Shown: positions 48,241-60,110 of the stretch, in pieces | Position numbering within the stretch: position 1 is the stretch's first letter | Layout of the letters: every line of letters begins with the position of its first letter | Assembly: GCA_951812925.1 (NCBI GenBank) | Contig: OX638368.1 | Coordinates: forward strand, 10,061,994-10,125,993 | Direction: 5' to 3' | Length of the DNA stretch: 64,000 bases | From: Calliopum simillimum | Taxonomy: Eukaryota > Arthropoda > Insecta > Diptera > Lauxaniidae | Notes under the pieces: model-generated | The model's database searches: none | What the model saw: the letters and a program-made list of their open reading frames with translations, nothing else | Told to the model about the DNA's origin: nothing | Position numbers and translations under genes: made by a program

Positions 48241-49977
48241 TTTGGAAAAATTTGTATGAGCAGAGAGAATTTTGAGCTGAAAACAATCCCAAACCAATCA
48301 ATTTTGCGATTTTCAGCTTAGACATAATTTTCTTGATCTGAAGTAATAATATGATTGTTTATCAAAAAAATAAATATGCCCATTTGTTCTTAGTAATATT
48401 TTATTTATCATTATATGAAAATGCCCACTTTTGTCCAGTGCAAGAAATGTCATTTCAATTTCAAAAATAAATTTACCAAAATGTCAAAAGACTTCAATGT
48501 ACATCGGAACATCATATTATGGGATATCAGTAGTATTTACTATTATATAAATACCCAATTCGGCTATCGAGCGGGAATTATCTAAGCAGTAGGTGACATA
48601 ATCATATTGAGAATCATAAACACAAATGTAAAAATTCATTTTTTGATAAACATTCACAAAAGAGCTTGAATTAATGAAAAAATGTGCTTATTTTTTTTTT
48701 GGTAATCAAGTACAAAATGGCATGCATTGAGTACAATTGGCCTCTATTATCAAAATTTATATTATGCCTAAATTTGAGCTTGAATTGCGAACAAGTATTT
48801 TAGAATGATTTTATGCTATTCTGGGCTTATTTTTCAATATTTCATTTAAGAGCGATTTTAACTAGATCTAAGAACATTTTGGTTCTGTCCTCCTCAAAAA
48901 GTTACAAGATATAATATTAAATTAGGCTAAATATACTGGAATTTTTCTAAGTTACTAAATCCATCTTTGGATCGTTTTCTGAACTTTCTTTAAACATTCT
49001 GATAAAAATACATTTCCATATAACAATTTTTCCTCCATTTTGCTAATTGGCTTTCAATTATTTTGCCATATTTTAGAACCCATTGGTATTACCATGTCAA
49101 AATTCAATTATTTTTTTATTAAGCTCATGTATTTCAAAACTGTTGCGAAAATTTTGATTTTTTTAGATAAGTGAATATGTAATTAAATTAGCAAATTTAT
49201 TTTAAATTACCACAGGTATATTTCCATTTTACATTCCTAAGTATACAAGTATGCGTATATGCGTTGGTATTTATTTATTTATTTTTTTCGCTTTAACATA
49301 AACAACTTGCTAGTTAGTTAGTATACCTAACAGATAGATATTAATCCAATTGTTTAAGTGCATTTTTTGCCTTTGTTTTCTTTGCGTTCTTTTGTTATTA
49401 AGTAAACAAACATTTGATTGAAGAGTTCATGAAATTGATTGTCTGCCAACAACATGGCATCTGCGGTTACAGCGACGCTAGACGTAGGTGATGGCAGTGG
49501 TTGATTGGATGGGTGGGTGGTTGTATGGAAATTTAACAAAAATCCAACAGGCAGAAGGCAGCTAATGCCATTAACATGTTTTTTCAGCAAAAGAGCACGA
49601 GATACAAAATAATTAAATAGATAGAGATAAAATTTTGTATTGTGCGAAAGTTTTCACCGAACAGCTGCTCTCGCTCTCGTTTAATTAATTAATGATGAAA
49701 TTGAGTTTGGAAAATATTTTAATTAAATGCGAATTTTTGATTAAATTCTCCATCAACTTCAAAGAGAGATTAACTATTTGAAATACATATATATAATGGG
49801 CATGTGATTTTTAAAGCGATTTAGATTATTTAATGAGCTTAGAACGATTTAAGAAATTTTTTAAATACCTTTATTTAGGAGCACATATTTGGTTTAACTT
49901 AAATCGTCAAACATTTATTAATCATACTGCGATAAAATCTATCAAGCCTTAGATGTATAACATTAAACGTCCTTTTT
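48241..49977. other. Unassigned AT-rich intergenic DNA
   Basis: No gene, array or terminal repeat recognised apart from a short GGTGGGTGG-type tract at 49500-49525. Confidence 0.5.
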
Positions 49978-50408
49978 ACACCCTACACGCAAGGTGTATT
50001 CACTTTGTCTTTCCGTTTGTAACGCAGAGAAGGAGGCGTGGCAGGTATGGAAAAGTATATATATTCTTGATCAGCGTCACCTCTTGAGTCGATATAGCCT
50101 TGTCCGTTTGTCTGGCTGGGTGTGCGTGGAAATACATTTCTGGGAATTAGGTACACTGCCTCTGTCACCAAAGTTAGCTCGTGTGATTGAAAATGAGCAA
50201 AATTGATCAACAGACACGCCTACCGCCCATGCAAAAAATATATTCAAAATGCAACTTTAGAAGCATTTTTTACGACAATGTAACCGAAAAACACTGTAAT
50301 ACTACGAATTGTAAGCGCAAGTTCTAAAAAAAACTGGGTGGAATCGAACAGGAAGGCGTGGCACCTCCAATATAAGCAAAATTTTAAAAATACTGCAGTG
50401 TAGTGTAT
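49978..50408 (-). mobile_element. ATACCCTACAC-family element, minus-strand short copy
   Basis: Reverse complement of the 3' two thirds of 14739-15495: CACGCCTCCTTCTCTGCG, CGACTCAAGAGGTGACGC and GCATGGGCGGTAGGCGTG (all read on the minus strand) in the same order. Ends ACACCCTACAC and GTGTAGTGTAT are one or two bases off the perfect 11-mer. It has a single GGAGGTGCCAC module instead of three. Confidence 0.75.
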
Positions 50409-50452
50409 TTAATGTTTGGCCAGACCAAAGGTTACACCCTTACTAGTTATTA

Positions 50453-51135
50453 TTTTTTTTAATATCTTTATGCAAAAGCAAATTTTGTTATAACTATTTT
50501 GCAACACTCAAACTCGTGGTATCTTTTACAGTTTTTATGTTATGAGTTTTTGTTTAGTATTTAATGTTGTGTTTATCATGACTCAGTCGTTGGTGCACGT
50601 GCGCTACCATATAGGGTTGCCACCGTTCGGACGGTATTTTTTTTCAGTGGCCCCTAGTGGAATTTTTCGTACAATATTTTTGGAGAATATCTTTACCCAT
50701 TTCAACCAAGTTTTTGGAAAACGGGTCAAAACGACCCATAAAAAACGCGATATAATGGATTAAGATGTTCATATAAATTAACGTGAAATCAAACAAGCAA
50801 CAACTTTTTGGAACGTTTTAACCCATTATTTCCCATTTTTAGGGTCTTTTTGAGTCCCTTCTCCATCAACTTGGTTATAATGGGTTAAAATATTCTACAA
50901 AAAATAAATAAACAAAAATAATAAAAAAATTTTACAGGGGCCACCGAAAAAAAAAAAATACCGTCCGGACGGTGGCAACCCTATATGGTAGCACGCGTGC
51001 ACCAATGACTCATGATAAACACAACATTAAATAACTTTAATAACTTAAAAACTTTAAAAGATACCATAATTTTGAAGGTCGGTGAATAATTATAACAAAA
51101 TTTACTTTTGAATAAATATATTTAAAAAAAAATAA
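50453..51135. mobile_element. Foldback with nested TAGGGTTGCC palindrome
   Basis: Outer arms (50453-50611 and 50984-51135) match inverted: AAATTTTGTTATAA, GGTATCTTTTA, TTTAATGTTGTGTTTATCA, TTGGTGCACG. The inner 372 bp (50612-50983) has ends TAGGGTTGCCACCGT / ACGGTGGCAACCCTA with CGGACGG and TGGCCCC continuing, then TTAACCCATTAT motifs shared with the element at 60657-61265. TAGGGTTGCC fits hAT-type ends, but there is no direct flanking duplication because symmetry continues outward. Confidence 0.8.
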
Positions 51136-51191
51136 AATGTGTACTACAAGCCCAAAATTGGCTTTAAAAAAGAAAATTAGCTTTTTTTATA

Positions 51192-52396
51192 AGGGAAGAT
51201 GGGGTAGATTCGTACAGTTTCTACTTTATGGCAAAAAATAAAGCAAGCTACCAGCTTTTTCAAAATAACTAGTATGCAGTAAAATAAGTACAATATTAAG
51301 CTTTTAATGTAGTGTAAGCTTAAGACGGTCCGATTTATCATTTAAGAGCAATGACAGATTTTCTGAAGATACTCAAAATGTACGAATGTGCCCCATATGC
51401 GGGGTACTTTCGTACATAACGTGGGGTATGTGGATCGAATGAAAGAGTATCCTCATGAAAGTATAGAACATCTTTCGCATGCAGATCTACCATAGAACTT
51501 GACTGGTAAGTCCCAACAGATGCAAAATCTTCGTCGCTGCACAAAAGTTTGTTAAATTTCCATATTCTTGTTATTTCAAATGCACTTGTAATATTTTTAC
51601 CATGACACGATTGAAAACTTTATCCAGACTTGATATATTGTACATAGTAGGACCTTTTCCAAGGTTATTGATATTCCAATTGCTGAATGCAGCTCTCAGT
51701 TTTTAATTAAAAGGCCCAATCAAGCCTCTATTGGTTGGAGACGGTGTGAAAAGTGTGAAAGGAGTAAGGAATAAACTATCCCGTTGCCCCAAGCATAATT
51801 AACTGCATGTATTGAGAAATGACTTTCATAGCTGTCGACTAGCGGTATATTAAGGTTATCTTTGGAGTATTGCGTTCGCTTTTAGACATGTTTAAGTAAT
51901 TCCATGAATTAATTGGTAATTATTCATCGGCTCTTAATTTTGTTATACTAAATAAATTGAAATTGCGCTTCATAGGGGTAAATTTGTGTGTACGAATGTA
52001 CCCCGTAACTATAAGCACGAATGTGCCCCAAACTGATAAATATAGATTGTTGTTATTTCTATTAAAACTATTGGCAAAATCGCAAAATTAGTAAAACACA
52101 CAGTAAAATAGCATATCTGTTTTTAAACTAGCAGAAGTATTTTAAAATTTTAGCATAAAGTTATTACCATTAAACGAAGTTAAAGTCAGATAAGAAAATT
52201 ACTTTTGCACTGGAAAAACACACAAAGTCTTTTTTCGGCCAAGTCAACAATCGTACCGCCGCCACATTTCACAAGCTAAATGGCTGCAAAAGCACCAATA
52301 TTGCATGTGAAGAAGCGGACATGCTAACTTCTATAGTTTTCGAAATAAAGCCACTGTACGAAGGTGCCCCGTGTACGAATCTACCCCGTCTTCCCC
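51192..52396 (-). mobile_element. pogo/Tigger-type transposon, decayed, 1205 bp
   Basis: Terminal inverted repeats (A/G)GGGAAGAYGGGGTAGATT with CGTAC continuing, each directly flanked by TA (51190-51191, 52397-52398), the Tc1/mariner/pogo target duplication. The interior, read on the minus strand, holds transposase remnants described next. TGTACGAATGTGCCCC-type motifs recur near both ends and internally (51380, 51995, 52015), likely subterminal binding repeats. Confidence 0.85.
51338..51920 (-). pseudogene. pogo/Tigger transposase, C-terminal remnant
   Basis: Minus-strand fragments in three frames line up with the pogo/Tigger (DDE/D) transposase order: KDNLNIPLVDSYESHFSIHA, with the catalytic-region aspartate of the LLLDxxxSH block; NYAWGNGIV; SHRLQPIEA; GLIGPF; NWNINNLGKGPTMYNI; NITSAFEITRIWKF; CSDEDFASVGTYQ. 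Family proteins continue past the last block by a variable tail. At least two frameshifts and in-frame stops separate the blocks, and the N-terminal helix-turn-helix domains were not recognised. Clearly inactive. The pieces lie inside the TIR element, confirming its family. Confidence 0.8.
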
Positions 52397-52399
52397 TAC

Positions 52400-55300
52400 C
52401 TAATTTAAAAACTATTTTTTAGTGTATTTTTTTCACAAAAGCTCATTTTTTTTTACACTAACCCTGAAAATTTCATCAAAATCGGATAAAAAGCCAAGGA
52501 GCTATGAATTTGCGAATATGTGAGAGTCCGAAAGTTGCATAAAACTTCCTTTGGCCGCCATCTTCGGAATTTTGGAATTTCGGAAAATCATTTTACCATG
52601 GTCATATTAATGTCAAATACTAACTTTTCACCAATTTTCAAAAAAATCAGAGATGTCAACCCAAATCTAAATCGATTACGCAAAGATTGACCCTATTTTT
52701 AAGACTTAACAACCCAGTATTTATTTAAAAATTTATACAACATCATTTGCTACAACTTTCTGCAAATAAGTAAACACTCCAAAGTATTGCTCCCAGCTGC
52801 AACTCCATCATCAAGTAAGTAACATTTTAAGTTTGATGGATGCATTTACAAAATTCTTCCCCAAACAAATGAAGAAACAAAACTTTTCTATGAAATTTTC
52901 ATCTTCAACATCACCTGATCTCCATTTCTACATCTTTCACTTTAGTTTGTTTTTCTTCGTATTTTATTTTCGCAAATGCATTTTTTGTGTTGTTTTCTTT
53001 TGCTTTTTCTTCGCTTGTCTTGTTAAGGAATTTTACTAATTTTCACAAGAATAAATTCTCTGCAGCTCTACTAAAATATGCTGCATATGCTATCCTTAAT
53101 CCAATACGAGTGTAGTATACGAGTAGTTAGTTCCCACTGCACAAGACCTAAGCAATCTAAGACTGAACACAGGGCAACTGTTGCAAGGTTAGCTGGTTAG
53201 TTGAAGTGGCACTTGAAAATATTTCAAGATTAATAAAAAATCAATAACGTTTATTTGTTTTGCTTCATTTTTGTGCATTTTGCAGCACTGTTTTCTTCCA
53301 GGTTTCCTCACTCAACTAGGTTTTTTTGGTAATAAGTAATGTAATGTAATGTACTGTAATGTAAAAAGTAAGGTCACAATCTGAATTAGCTGTCATTTTG
53401 TTAGAAATTAAAATAAATTTAGTTTGTTTCCACAAGAAGTTTACTTAAAGATGCAGAATTTATTTTGTTGTCAGTTACTAATATTATAAGTAAAATTGTT
53501 ACATCTAGTCCTATATTCTATTTTAAATACAATTTCTTTGCTGACTGTAAATTCCTGATATCATACTTTCTGCTGTAGTTCTTAGAAAAAAGTTTCCAAG
53601 AATTGTTTCGTTTTTTCTTTTCAAAAAGTTACTGCCACACCGTGCTGTTGCTTGCTGCTCATAAATTATTAACTTGGTTGTTAGTGTTGTGTTGCCATTT
53701 TTGCTTGCAGTGAGGCAACAACAGTAGGTAGCAAGAACAGTAGCTGCAATGTTACATTTCTCAAATGCCACTTGTATAGAGTTGATCTTACTCATACTCC
53801 TGCTGCTGGTGCTGCTGATGTTGTAGTTGTTTACAAAACAGGATACCAAACATATCAATGTGAACACCAACCAGTCAACAGGAAATTAAAATTATTGCAA
53901 TTTCTGTTTCTGTTACTCGTGCCATGGCTGCAAAAATGTGCTGTGTTATTGTGTTTTTTGTAGTTTACGACCAACTGATGTTTTCCTGATACACATTCAC
54001 AGCATATAACCACTTTAACCAATACCACTACTAAATCTGTTACCTTTTTTTTTGTTTAAAGCTCAATGTACGTCCAACCCACAATGATAATCAGATTTTT
54101 CTCTCAATCGCAAATATTATTGAATACTCTGGCAGCAAAGGGAAATCGAGTTAAATTGTAATGCCAAAGGATTTGACTTACCAGCTTGTTTTTTTTTTTT
54201 TTTTGTACCTTTTATGGAAAAGAAACACTTGATGACATATAGAGAAAACAGCAGTTTTTCATATGCAAATAATTGGATTGCTATGAATTCAATTTATGCC
54301 TACAGTAGGGTGGAATTTCTTTTCGAAATGATTTTAAATTAAATTTTTTATGAGTTTCAATTTCATTTACTTTTAACGGATATATCAGAATATAAACCCA
54401 AATGTAATAATATGTGCGACCTCAAAATACCCGAAACTTTCACATAATGCCCAGAAAAGATAGAGATAAACTGAAATTAAAAATATTTTTTTTTTTGGAT
54501 AAAATACACTAAGAACTGCGCTAATATATAATCTCCGTAGTATTACACAAAGAAAATCTATTTTTTTGCATTTGATCTTCCTTTGGTAGATTTAGGCCCT
54601 TGCTAGTATCAGTTTTCCACTACAAGTATATTTGCAGCCCAACTCAAGATATAAATGTTGTAGCAAAAATGTGATTTACTTGGCCAAACTTCAAAGCTGT
54701 TAGTTTTATGTGATCCACCCTAGCTAGCCCTATAAATTCTTTTACCATTTTCACAACTATGTGCATAAATTCTGTTTTGATTTTATTGAAATGCAAATAA
54801 GTGCACGTAATTGAGGCAGAGCATATGAATTGGTTATTGAGGATGTAGAGAGATTCACTTTGTAGCCTTTTAACCTTTTAAAGCCTTTTTGCTATTTATT
54901 GTAAGCGCAAATGCTTTGCGCAACGGAGCATAAAGGCTTTGTTATCTCGTGTGATTTATGGGCAATATAGAAAATAAATGAATTAATTTTACTACTTATT
55001 TCATCAATGCCACTTAAGCTACTAATTGATAAACCATTATTTAGTCTTTACTTTGATTAGTGTAGCAACTAATTTTAGAGGAAACTTGTGCTTTTATTAA
55101 TTTATACATAGAAGAGAAATGTCCTCAGTATAATCTAGATTCAGATCCTTCCGTTGTTCAGTAAAGGTGTCTTTCTCATTGAGCCCTATACAGGGTTTTT
55201 TAGAAGATGCCCTCAATAATAATATAATAGTTTCGTGTGTCTACAAAGTACCTGAAAACTAACCCCCGCTCGGCCAACAATATGATATAACTATATAAGT

Positions 55301-55850
55301 AAAAGTATTTCACAGCTGAGAAAAACTCGAAAAGTGTTGAAGAAGACTAAAGTTAATTTGCCGAATCTGGTATTATTTTTGTATGAACTTTTCTTAAAAA
55401 AGATTTTTAAAAGATCTGAAAATGAGTTTGGAGTATTTTCATTATTCTTAGTATCAAAAAAAGTAATAAATATACATATAGTACCTTTTTCCAAATAGCA
55501 GAATATCTAGTAATGCACAATTTTATTTAGCAGTATCGTTTGATACCAAATTTTGAAATGTTCCAACAATCATAACTCCTAGTCCGTTAAAAGTATTATG
55601 AAAATTTGTTAAGAAATTTGCAAGCTATGAACAATTTTGTCATTATTTACCAAAATTGTTATTTTTTACATACCCCCAAAATCCACAGAAAAAAAAATAA
55701 AAAAAATTGTTGGCAGTTTTGTTGGTCTTTGCCTGAAACAAAACCAAATGCTTAATTACAGTGAAGTCCGAAAGGGCAAATTTTAATATTGTTATGTATG
55801 TATTAAGTATACTGCTATTCTTTAGCGAATGCCGAAACTGTAGACTCTAC
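52400..55850. other. Unassigned AT-rich intergenic DNA
   Basis: A short (GTAAT)n tract at 53335-53365 and scattered poly-T. Open frames at 53523-53963 and 55291-55494 resemble nothing known to me. Confidence 0.5.
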
Positions 55851-55851
55851 A

Positions 55852-56405
55852 GTGCAGAGCCATTACCTTGCTCTCAGTACCATCAAAAGGATTGACGAAA
55901 GTGCTTCTGAACAGAGTAAGCGAGAAACTTGATTCGGACATCCGAAAGCAGTAAGCAGTGAAACCGATCATGCGTGGATTAAATCAACCACCTTCAGAAT
56001 AATTGTCGAAGAAACATGCAAATGGCGTGCTGCACTTCAACTTGTCTTCGTAGACTACAGCACTGCCTTCGACAATGTCTCTCGAGAAAACATCTGGATT
56101 TCACTGCAACGAAGAGGTATTGGTGCAAGGCCATAAGTTTGGTACGCGCGCAATATGAAGGCTTTAAGTGCAGTGTGCTCCACAGCGGGTTGTTGTCACC
56201 GACATTCACCACTAATTCAGGCGTCCGGCAAGGCTGCTTACTATCACCATCTCTCTTCCTTATCGTTCTTGACGATATCCTAGATAAAGCTCTTAATAAG
56301 GCCAAAAGGGGTATCCAATGGAACTTTACCGAACATCTAGAAGATTTCGACTACGCTGACGACATTTGCCTTTAGGGCCGGCCTAAAAATCAACACATCC
56401 AAGAC
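55852..56405 (+). pseudogene. Non-LTR retrotransposon (LINE) reverse transcriptase fragment
   Basis: Frameshifted remains of a LINE reverse transcriptase. In order: RAITLLSVPSK and KVLLNRVSEKLDSDIRKQ (55855-55955); IIVEETCKWRAALQLVFVDY followed by STAFDNVSREN (about 56000-56090), the first catalytic aspartate block; LVRAQYEGFKC, SGVRQGCLLSPSLF and DDILDKAL; then FDYADDICL (56345-56373) with the YADD active site; GLKINTSKT follows after a deletion (56378-56403). At least three frameshifts, and both ends are missing. The order and the GVRQGCLLSP/YADD motifs fit RTE/CR1-like insect LINEs; the clade is not fixed. Confidence 0.88.
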
Positions 56406-56419
56406 TGCTGATTCCACTC

Positions 56420-56735
56420 AAAAATATCAAAAAAAAAAAAACATCCAAAAAAAACATCCAACAAAATCAAAAAAAAAAAACATCCCTAAATAAAAACATC
56501 CAAAAAAAAAAAACATCCAAAAAAAAAAAACATCCAAAAAAAAACAACCAAAAATAAAAACATCCAAAAATAAAAACATCCAAAAAAAAAAAAAAACATC
56601 CAAAAAAAATATCTAAAAAAAAAAACAACCGAAAATAAAAACATCCAAAAATAAAAACATCAACAAAAAAACATCCAAAAAAAAACATCCATAAATAAAA
56701 ACATCAATAAAAACAAATATCCAATCCAAAAACAT
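56420..56735 (+). repeat. AAAACATCCAAAA minisatellite
   Basis: About twenty irregular units of ACATCC separated by A-runs of 5-12. It starts immediately after the LINE fragment. Confidence 0.85.
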
Positions 56736-56739
56736 TCGT

Positions 56740-56920
56740 TTTCCATCAAAATAATTTAACTCAATTTTTTATTTTTGGACATTTTTTTATTGAAAATTAT
56801 ATTTTGTTGGATGTTTTTATTTTTGGATGTTTTTTATTGGATGTTTTTTTTTTTTTTGATATTTTTATTTTTTTTTTTTTTTTGTTTTTTTTTTTTTTTT
56901 TTTTTTGATATTTTGTGATA
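56740..56920. repeat. Inverted counterpart TTGGATGTTTTT plus poly-T
   Basis: Several TGGATGTTTTT units and T-runs (56770-56915) are the reverse complement of the preceding array, so the two can pair. Followed by TTTTTTGATATTTTGTGAT and unique sequence. Confidence 0.75.
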
Positions 56921-57679
56921 ATCACCATTTTTGCTTATCTCTAGGAGATAATATCTTAAAAATTTTTGGCAAAATCGATAAAACTGTTTATGAAAGTTAC
57001 GAAAAGTTGGGTAAAGAGTCAATGATACTGCCAAGCCGATCAAAGTAGTAATTAAAATGATAACAGATGTACCACAACAAATCGAAGAGCATACAGCATA
57101 CAATAAGACAAAGGAATTTGTGAAACATGAAACGGTATTGATTTTCTAGCAATTTTATAAGTAAAACCAGAAGCTGACCCACGTAATATTCATGAGCACT
57201 TGTTGAAGAAGATGCGTAAATACAGATAGAGATATTAATTTAAGTAACTTACCAATATTTTCACTGGAAAGGTTGATTTTGAAGTTTTTTCAACTGTTGA
57301 ACTGGAAAGTTTTATTTAACTTAACAAAAACATATGTATATGTGTCGGCATTATTTTATTATAAACTTTTGTTATGTATATCAAAAAAAACAAATTTTTT
57401 TAAGCACCATTATAAACACAGCATCAAATTAATTAAAGTAATATTTTCTTTAAATTCTTTTTTTCAAATTCAAGCACTTTCTCTAATGGAAATACATATT
57501 GAAGTACACTAACACAAATGGAAAACAGGTGTATTAACTTGCTTAGTTATTTTGAACTGCAACTGAAGGTAATGTTATTTTAGCGTAATTAAAAACGACT
57601 TATACACATATATACATACGTACAATTACACCTACACATAGGTATATGTATGTGTTGATATATATAATCCTAATGAAAA
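56921..57679. other. Unassigned intergenic DNA
   Basis: No recognisable feature apart from TATACATA-type simple sequence near 57603-57660. Confidence 0.5.
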
Positions 57680-58295
57680 AGTAGGTTAAAATAATTCACT
57701 CGGGCACTCGGGCACATAATTGTAGGTTAAAAACCTCAATTCAACTCGTCGACTCGACTCGATACGAAAAACTTTGCCAGCGGCAAAAACCACTACAAAA
57801 ATGAAAAAACCAGCAAAAACAACAACAAAAATAAATACAACAACACTGTGTATTAAAATGGAAAAAACTGTTGAAAATGTAATAAAAAAACCGAAAAAAA
57901 TAAAATAAAAATACAAACGGCACGCAAACTTTTTAAGTTGAAAGTTCGAAGGAGCAAAAACAAAAACAAAAAAATAAGGTCGGGATGCCAAATTGGAATG
58001 GTAACTGGGGGCTTAAACACTGATAAACAACAAAAACAACAAGAAAAATTAATGTTAAAGCACGACGAAAAATAGTGCTAACAAGTGAAACATATAAAAA
58101 TCGATTTAAATGAAAAAAACAAAAAAAAAACCGAAAATGAAACGAAGGCGCAACAACGACGCATACGAATAAAACAAAAAAAAAAACAAACATGAAAGTA
58201 CGAAAACCGGCAAGAAAAGGATCAACAGCGGAAACGGAAACACGTAACGCCGCAAGTAACAAACATTAACTAAGAGGACGTAAGGGAAACACAAA
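57680..58295 (+). other. Possible untranslated first exon or promoter region
   Basis: An A/C-rich stretch (CAACAACAAAAATAAATAC, ACAACAAAAACAACAAGAA) with CTCGTCGACTCGACTCG near its start and a candidate donor ACGTAAGG at about 58277-58284. Composition resembles long 5' leaders of fly genes and differs from the surrounding DNA. No coding continuation is in the window; it could be plain low-complexity sequence. Confidence 0.22.
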
Positions 58296-58732
58296 AGCTA
58301 TATGCAGGTGCCCAGAAGAGACCCCTCTAAGGAAAATTATGAAAAAATACTTGAGTTATGTAAAATTTTAAATATTTAAAACTTTTAAAAAAATATATCA
58401 TTTACAATGGGAAAAATTTTGTCGCATTTTTTTTTTATTTGATTTTAGACTAAAATTAGGTTTTCAAAAAATTTTGAAAATTTTTAAATTTTTAGGTCCA
58501 CATATTTTTTTCAAACTTTTTTATAAAAAATATCTCTTTACACGATTTTACACGCCCGCTTTGTATCAAATACACCGTACTACTACCACAACTATTTTAT
58601 TTTGCAATTTTCTTCACTTAAATTCTATGTAGACTTTGGCAAATTCCTTTGGTTTTTCCAGAGAGCCGTAATTATTTTGGCAATTTTTTGTTTTGACAAT
58701 TGCAATACATGCGCTGTACGTAATGTGTAGAG

Positions 58733-59131
58733 TTATTTATATGTAAAGGTGAGACCAAGGAAGTAAAAGCTTTTATATTGAGCTTTAGCAGTGACATGAA
58801 CCAAAACCGAATTTTCAGAAGTAAGATCTTCGGGAACACACTGTATATTAGCATTAACCTCTTTGTAGTGATTGACTGTTTTAATGGCCGTCGGTATTTT
58901 TTGAGTAACTTTTTTACCATACACCAACGCTGTTTTAAGTTTCCTGACAAAATTTTCATACTTTTTCATGTTTTTTCTCGTTTTTCTACCCGAAGAAACA
59001 CAACTTTTTTGCCCAAATTCAATTTTATTCATCAACATGTTGTCCTTCAAGTGCGATACAATTATTTCAGTGCTTCGATACTTTGCCAAACGATTTGTCT
59101 TTGATCTCAAAAAACGCCAACGTTTCGGCAA
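58733..59131 (-). pseudogene. Unrecognised 132-codon open frame
   Basis: Open for 132 codons on the minus strand after an in-frame TGA, with balanced composition (K, T, V, N; SKTNRLAKYRSTE, KIEFGQKSCVSSGRK, KMKKYENF-like) unlike the F- or K-run frames elsewhere. It has no ATG until MLMNK. I do not recognise a family; it could be a fragment of a transposon protein or chance. Confidence 0.25.
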
Positions 59132-59399
59132 TCATTTCTTTGTTTGAGTCATTATTCCCTGGATGTTTTTTTTTTTTTTTGCAGTCACTGGGGGCAGGAC
59201 TTCCCTTCAAAAATTAACGTTGATTTCAAATTCTATTTGGTCCATCATATATGGTTTTTGAAATATTCTAACCAAAAGGTTCAAAAACACGACATTTCAG
59301 TTTAAAGAGAGGACGCATTTGCTCTTTTCTACTTAATGTATCGCTAAGTATCATACTCCGTTTTAAAAATGAGCTACAAAGTGGTCATCTATGATTTCA

Positions 59400-59984
59400 C
59401 AGGCCCACAAAAAAAAAAAGTACCATGCGCGAAAGATCAGACCACCTGAACTTTATGTTTTTAGGTTCGCTGAATCCGAATATAGTGCCAGAATAGCGAA
59501 ATTTGTTCGCGTTTTTTCAGAAATCAACAATAATGATGAAAATTAGAGATTTTTACTGATTTCTGAAAAAACGCGAACCAACTTACCTAATCTGACACTA
59601 TATTCGGGTTCAGCGACCCCGAAAACATAAAGTTCCGGTGTTCTGATCTTTTGCGCAAGGTACATTTTTTTTTTTTTTTTTCTTTGGCCTGTGCACAGGA
59701 CTACAAAAAAATTCCCTGCGCGAACGATCAGACCACCTGAACTTTATTTTTTCGGGGTCGCTGAGTCCGAATATGGTGTCCGAACAGCGGAGTTGGTTCG
59801 AGTTTTTTCAGAAATCAGAAATAATGCTGAAAAAAATCTCAAATTTTTCAGAATAATTGCTAATTTCTGAAAAAACGCGAACCAACTTCGCTATTCTGGC
59901 ACCATATTCGGATTCATCGACCCCGAAAACATAAAGTTCAGGTAGTCTGATCTTTCACGCATTGTACTTTTTTTTGTGGGCCTG
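59400..59984. mobile_element. Palindromic MITE dimer, complete
   Basis: Two tandem palindromes: 59400-59689 and 59691-59984. Each is a hairpin of about 290 bp whose arms contain GCGAAAGATCAGACCACC, ACTTTATG and CGCGTTTTTTCAGAAATCA. The outer ends are CAGGCCCAC and GTGGGCCTG; the join carries CTGTGCACAG. The flanking octamers TGATTTCA (59392-59399) and TGTTTTCT (59985-59992) match at 6 of 8, weakly compatible with a decayed hAT-type duplication. A truncated pair of the same order is at 1911-2214. Confidence 0.85.
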
Positions 59985-60110
59985 TGTTTTCTTTAAAAAG
60001 TTATGACAATTTCAAACTGGCACAATTCAGTAAAAAATCACATAAGAATAAACATACGATTTTCAACTTTCATTTAAATGTTTAAAGGACTATCCAACTA
60101 ATATCAACAG

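Noticed and set aside
56467..56688. 73-codon F/G-rich minus-strand frame
   Set aside because: Pure reading of the ACATCC minisatellite.
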